Origin: Bacteroidales bacterium
GTDB lineage: Bacteria; Bacteroidota; Bacteroidia; Bacteroidales; UBA932
Direction of reading: 5' to 3'
DNA: 8,767 nt
NCBI GenBank assembly: GCA_021443605.1
Contig: JABUTQ010000403.1
Coordinates: forward strand, 1 to 8,767
Positions within the stretch are counted from its first letter, which is position 1; each line of letters begins with the position of its first letter. Shown one piece after another: positions 5,265 through 8,767 of the stretch. The translations under genes were made by a program, and so were the position numbers. The notes beneath the pieces are model-generated. The model saw only the letters and a program-made list of their open reading frames with translations. It did no database searches and was not told where the DNA came from.

Positions 5265-6944
5265 TTATTTGTTTTCATTAAGTGATATGCAAAGCATTGT
5301 GATGTCGTCGCTCTGCTCGGCGGCTCCGGCAAAAGCGGACAATCTGTCGTTCATACAATTGACGATTTCCGGCAACGTCTTACCAATCAAGGCATTGCAG
5401 GAATCAATAAGTCTTTTGTCACCAAAGAGTTCTCCATTGCTGTCCTGTGCCTCGGTCAAGCCGTCGGTATAGAGCATAATTGCCTCTCCCGGGGCAAGTT
5501 GCAGAGTAAGCTCGGTGTATTCCGTCCCCTCGAAGAAGCCAACCGGCGTCCCTTTGGGGAGTGGAATGAACGAAGAATAATCCTTCTTTATCAGCACTGG
5601 CAGATTGTGTCCGGCATTGGTATAGGTAAGGATTCCTGTTGCCAAATCGAGAATGCCGACAATCATAGTCACGAACATACAGTCGGAGTTGTAACGGACA
5701 AACGAGTTGTTCATCTGAGACACAATCTCGGCGGGCGAATCGGAATGGGCGGACTCAACTCTGAATGCGCTGATGACAGCGGTCATATAGAGAGCGGCCG
5801 GCAACCCCTTGCCGCTGACATCTCCTATGCAGAATATCAATTTTCCGTCCCGATAGATGTAATCATACAAATCTCCCCCTATCTCCTTTGCGGTCTGAAG
5901 CCAACCGAATATCTTGACTTCTTCGGGCATAAGTTCCAAGGCATCTTCTTTTGGCAGAAGTCCGCGCTGAATTGCCTTCGCAGTGTGCATCTCGTCCTGC
6001 ACTTTCCGCTGTTCCAGCATTGAGACGAGCAATTGCTCGCGGTTCCGTTCGAGATTGCGCACTATTATGCAAAGAATCACAAGAAGCACAATCAGAACGA
6101 AGAAGAAAATGACTATCGTCATCCAAGATTCGTATGAAGCCTTGAAATAATTATCCCAGTCGCAAAACATATAAATCTTCCAGCCCATAATCGAAACAGT
6201 CTCCTCAAAACGCATGTATCTGTCTGTGTAATAAGGGAGTTCTATTTCCGAGAATTTCTTCAGCATCCATTCATCGTTTGGAGACGAAATGACCACCCCG
6301 CTCTCACTGACAACGAACACCTTGATAAATTTGGGATTGATGATATCATTGACCACTTTGGTGATGATGGACGGGTCGCAGTTGAATGAAAGCTGACAGT
6401 AAGGAATGCTGTCCTTTGTGTAAAACGGCTTGACGAATTTCAATACCATAGCCCCCGACGTAGGGCTGAGATATGAATCTATGCAGGTCATCCATTTGCT
6501 TTTAAGGGATTGGCGCCAAACCCTGTTGTTCGTATAGTCACCCTCCTGTTCCTTGTCGTGAATGATACCTGAAGGGTCGCGATATGACACGAACAGCGAC
6601 GATTTCTCTTTTCGGAAAAATTCTGAGTTGAGACATATTCCCACTCCGGTAAGATACTCGTTCTTCAGAAGCATCCCCCGTGTCATCCCCCAAAGGGAGT
6701 CCGGGTGGTGGGCGCAATACTCCTGAACACCCCATTCAGCAAAGGTCAAGGCACCGAAGATGGTGTGGAGATTGCTCTCCAGCACATTCTTGACAGATTG
6801 CATATCCACATTGAGGCTCTCTTTCTTCTCCTGCCGGTCGTTCCACCTAACGTCATACACGACCACTACGGCCAATGCAGAAAAGATGATACCCACAATG
6901 ATGGTAATCAACAACTTGTATCTTATGAAGTGTGGTTTTTTCAT
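5265..6944 (-). CDS. Membrane sensor SpoIIE/PP2C serine phosphatase with extracytoplasmic Cache-like domain
   Basis: 559 residues, complete. The layout is a short cytoplasmic N-terminus, TM1 about 10-31, a periplasmic sensor 32-273, TM2 about 275-296, a helical linker 297-333 (probable coiled coil, QLLVSMLEQRKVQDEM) and a SpoIIE/RsbU phosphatase domain to the end. The sensor has features of a double Cache domain: a long first helix (SVKNVLESNLHTIFGAL) and a late KVFVVSESGVVISSPNDEW strand-loop. I see no HAMP domain. Phosphatase motifs are complete: QRGLLPK (336-342), GGDLYDY (356-362), GDVSGKGLPAAL (374-385), TNAGHNLPVL (442-451), YTDGLTEA (492-499) and SDDIT (545-549). The metal-binding Asp358, Asp375, Asp494, Asp546 and Asp547 are present, so it should be active. 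The start codon overlaps the NRPS stop (ATGA, 6944-6941). It probably dephosphorylates the STAS protein in response to an external small molecule; the ligand is unknown. Confidence 0.95.
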   Translation of the reverse strand: MKKPHFIRYKLLITIIVGIIFSALAVVVVYDVRWNDRQEKKESLNVDMQSVKNVLESNLHTIFGALTFAEWGVQEYCAHHPDSLWGMTRGMLLKNEYLTGVGICLNSEFFRKEKSSLFVSYRDPSGIIHDKEQEGDYTNNRVWRQSLKSKWMTCIDSYLSPTSGAMVLKFVKPFYTKDSIPYCQLSFNCDPSIITKVVNDIINPKFIKVFVVSESGVVISSPNDEWMLKKFSEIELPYYTDRYMRFEETVSIMGWKIYMFCDWDNYFKASYESWMTIVIFFFVLIVLLVILCIIVRNLERNREQLLVSMLEQRKVQDEMHTAKAIQRGLLPKEDALELMPEEVKIFGWLQTAKEIGGDLYDYIYRDGKLIFCIGDVSGKGLPAALYMTAVISAFRVESAHSDSPAEIVSQMNNSFVRYNSDCMFVTMIVGILDLATGILTYTNAGHNLPVLIKKDYSSFIPLPKGTPVGFFEGTEYTELTLQLAPGEAIMLYTDGLTEAQDSNGELFGDKRLIDSCNALIGKTLPEIVNCMNDRLSAFAGAAEQSDDITMLCISLNENK

Positions 6945-8767
6945 CTGTCGAAGAAGCCTAAATTTTCAAGACCGGCCAAGAATTTGTGCATATATGTCCC
7001 GTAAGTTTCGGGCCAGCGGAAGCCCATACGGAGAAGGATTGCATGAGTTTGGAGATTATCCCAATTTGGCTCTACCGGATTATCATACTTTGAATGCATA
7101 TTGTATGCGATATCGTTTCCGAAGATGCTCGCAAGAGAAGGATCCTCCTCTATTATTTTATCTATAATTTGATGATATTCAGCCGGTTCTACACCCCTCA
7201 CCGGTATCCCCATCCGCTGCATCTGCTCAATGATGTCGCCAAAGAGGATATTGTGGTTGTTGTAGTCGTGAAAAAGGACACACCCCTGAGGAGTCTGTGC
7301 AAGGAGAAGCAGCGCCTCTGCGGTGGAGTCGATGGGGGCACAATGGAAAACGTTCGTATCGGCATCGTAGGGATATGCACCGGCAATGCCGTAAGCACGG
7401 AAGTCGCGCATAAAGGAGTTTGTCTTGGCATTTATCTGGAACTCGCCATCCACCTCGCGCGGAGCAAGGTTTCCCAGACGCATAATTTTCACGTTCAGCC
7501 CTTCTGTAGCTGCCTGGAGGGCGGCACGCTCGGCAAGGAACTTGCTCCAGATATACTTCGACCCGCTGCAGTCCTGACCGAGATAGAGCGAGTGCTCACC
7601 GAGAGTCTTAATCGGGAAGTCGTTGCCGCAAACTGTTCCACCGATACTCATCGTGGATGTCTGCACGAGGCAGGCGCCGGTTTTCTTGCAGAAATCGATT
7701 ATATTCAAGAATCCGTAATAATTAACATCCTCTATATCAGTGCCTTTAGAGAAGTGTTTGACGTTTGCTGCACAGTTTATCACGGTATCGACAGGCTCCT
7801 GAGCAAGACGGGCGAAGCAGTCGCTGTCTGTCAGGGAGCCCTCAACAATCACAATCCGCTCACCATAATCGGCAAAGGTCTCGCCGAAGTAATAGTAGTA
7901 GAGATTACTGAGATACTTCTCGGCTGAAAGGCCTCCCGATTGACGGACCACTGCATAAACTTTGGCTTGATAGTTCTCCAGAAGCTGGTTCAGCACGTGA
8001 ATTCCGAGGAAACCGGTGGCACCAAACAGGGCCACATTCCCAAGAGGACGCCTCTCCCCATTCAAGAAAGTCTCCAAGGTATTGTTTGCCAGCAAGTTGT
8101 TGATTGCCGTATAATCATATTCGTCTATATCTTTCTGAGGATTGAATACCCCCGTATCCTCTCCGGATATCAATGCAGCGAGTTTCTGCGGAGTTGGATT
8201 GTCGAATACGTCGCTGTATGTAAACTGCAACCCCTTCTTCTTTGCCTCAAGCACGACGCGGGTGGCGGAGAGCGAAGTGCCGCCCATATCAAAGAAGCTG
8301 TCGTTTGCAAAGAAATTATCTATCTTGAGAATTTCGCCAAAAATCTGACACAGTGTCTTTTCCGTCTCATTCTTGGCCGATTGGCCATCGGTGCGGGCCT
8401 TCTTTTCGGGCTGAGGCAGAGCGCGTTTGTTCACCTTCTGATTCTGATTGAGAGGAATCGCATCTATCTGCATCACAACGGCAGGAACCATATACGGCGG
8501 TTTGGTCTGCTTGATAAACGCGGCAAGAGCAGACTCATCCACGACACTGTCGCTCACCACGTATGCGGTGATGAATTTGCCGCCGGCAGGGTCGTCAAAG
8601 GCCTGCACGGTGGCATCCTTTATGCCGGGATACTGTCGGATAATACCCTCTACCTCAGATAATTCGATACGAAAACCACGAATCTTCACCTGCCCATCGC
8701 GACGACCGATAAAATCTACATTGCCGTCCGGAAGCATTCTCACTATGTCTCCTGTACGATAGATTAC
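6941..8767 (-). CDS. Nonribosomal peptide synthetase, 3' part: adenylation C-terminus, carrier protein, terminal thioester reductase
   Basis: The open frame continues through the right edge, so the protein is N-terminally truncated; 608 residues are seen. The GTG at 8743 is not the start: codons before it read YRTGD (residues 3-7), the core A7 motif. Then come A8 (GRRDGQVKIRGFRIEL, 21-36) and an A10-like segment (NQNQKVNKR, 107-115, Lys111; usual form NGKVDR). The carrier domain spans about 130-195, with DMGGTSL (160-166) and phosphopantetheine site Ser165. The reductase spans about 235-600: nucleotide-binding GATGFLG (249-255), TSTMS (370-374) and YIWSK (405-409), giving the Ser/Thr-Tyr-Lys triad of extended short-chain reductases. 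Such domains release the thioester-bound product as an aldehyde, or as an alcohol after a second reduction. The intact Tyr argues against non-redox Dieckmann release. Substrate-selecting residues and any condensation domains lie outside the window. It heads the visible unit with phosphatase, STAS and transferase. Confidence 0.97.
   Translation of the reverse strand, partial: VIYRTGDIVRMLPDGNVDFIGRRDGQVKIRGFRIELSEVEGIIRQYPGIKDATVQAFDDPAGGKFITAYVVSDSVVDESALAAFIKQTKPPYMVPAVVMQIDAIPLNQNQKVNKRALPQPEKKARTDGQSAKNETEKTLCQIFGEILKIDNFFANDSFFDMGGTSLSATRVVLEAKKKGLQFTYSDVFDNPTPQKLAALISGEDTGVFNPQKDIDEYDYTAINNLLANNTLETFLNGERRPLGNVALFGATGFLGIHVLNQLLENYQAKVYAVVRQSGGLSAEKYLSNLYYYYFGETFADYGERIVIVEGSLTDSDCFARLAQEPVDTVINCAANVKHFSKGTDIEDVNYYGFLNIIDFCKKTGACLVQTSTMSIGGTVCGNDFPIKTLGEHSLYLGQDCSGSKYIWSKFLAERAALQAATEGLNVKIMRLGNLAPREVDGEFQINAKTNSFMRDFRAYGIAGAYPYDADTNVFHCAPIDSTAEALLLLAQTPQGCVLFHDYNNHNILFGDIIEQMQRMGIPVRGVEPAEYHQIIDKIIEEDPSLASIFGNDIAYNMHSKYDNPVEPNWDNLQTHAILLRMGFRWPETYGTYMHKFLAGLENLGFFDR

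Noticed and set aside
7094..8662. Two long plus-strand open frames (7094-7927 and 7940-8662)
   Set aside because: They lie antisense to the NRPS carrier and reductase regions, which show clear motifs on the minus strand. Their translations resemble no known domain.
1..8767. CRISPR arrays, tRNA or rRNA genes, insertion sequences, riboswitches
   Set aside because: No spaced direct repeats, RNA gene signatures, transposase motifs or terminal inverted repeats were found by eye; gene gaps are all under 100 bases.

Overview
The window looks like chromosome of a gut-type Bacteroidales bacterium. Three promoter-like boxes fit the Bacteroidetes -7 consensus TAnnTTTG. Start codons lack clear Shine-Dalgarno sequences and sit behind A/T-rich leaders. 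One gene encodes a small Bacteroidetes-style outer-membrane barrel. The genus cannot be fixed from the sequence. All nine genes lie on the minus strand, so transcription runs from right to left. No RNA genes, mobile elements or CRISPR repeats were seen, and no stretch over 300 bases lacks a gene.

Right part (8767 to 4336): a tight four-gene unit. It starts with the 3' part of a nonribosomal peptide synthetase (end of an adenylation domain, carrier protein, terminal NAD(P)H reductase). This overlaps by 4 bases a membrane-bound Cache-type sensor with a cytoplasmic SpoIIE/PP2C serine phosphatase. A single-domain STAS protein follows after 12 bases, then, after 2 bases, a TTG-started Sfp-type phosphopantetheinyl transferase. 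The transferase would arm the carrier protein, and the reductase would release the peptide as an aldehyde or alcohol. The phosphatase and STAS protein form two thirds of a partner switch; no kinase or sigma factor is in view. The coupling of partner-switch signalling to an NRPS is the most interesting part of the window.

Middle part (4325 to 1644): a glycerol-use operon with its own promoter, glpK (glycerol kinase), then glpF (glycerol facilitator), then a YhcH/YjgK/YiaL (DUF386) protein of the type linked to sugar and sialic-acid metabolism. Gaps are 14 and 13 bases. No glycerol-3-phosphate dehydrogenase is in the window.

Left part (1634 to 1): a monocistronic outer-membrane barrel gene with its own promoter and a strong Rho-independent terminator. 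Next comes the 5' part (294 codons) of an unrecognised membrane protein that runs off the left edge. It has three N-terminal membrane segments and a soluble domain that may be Rossmann-like.
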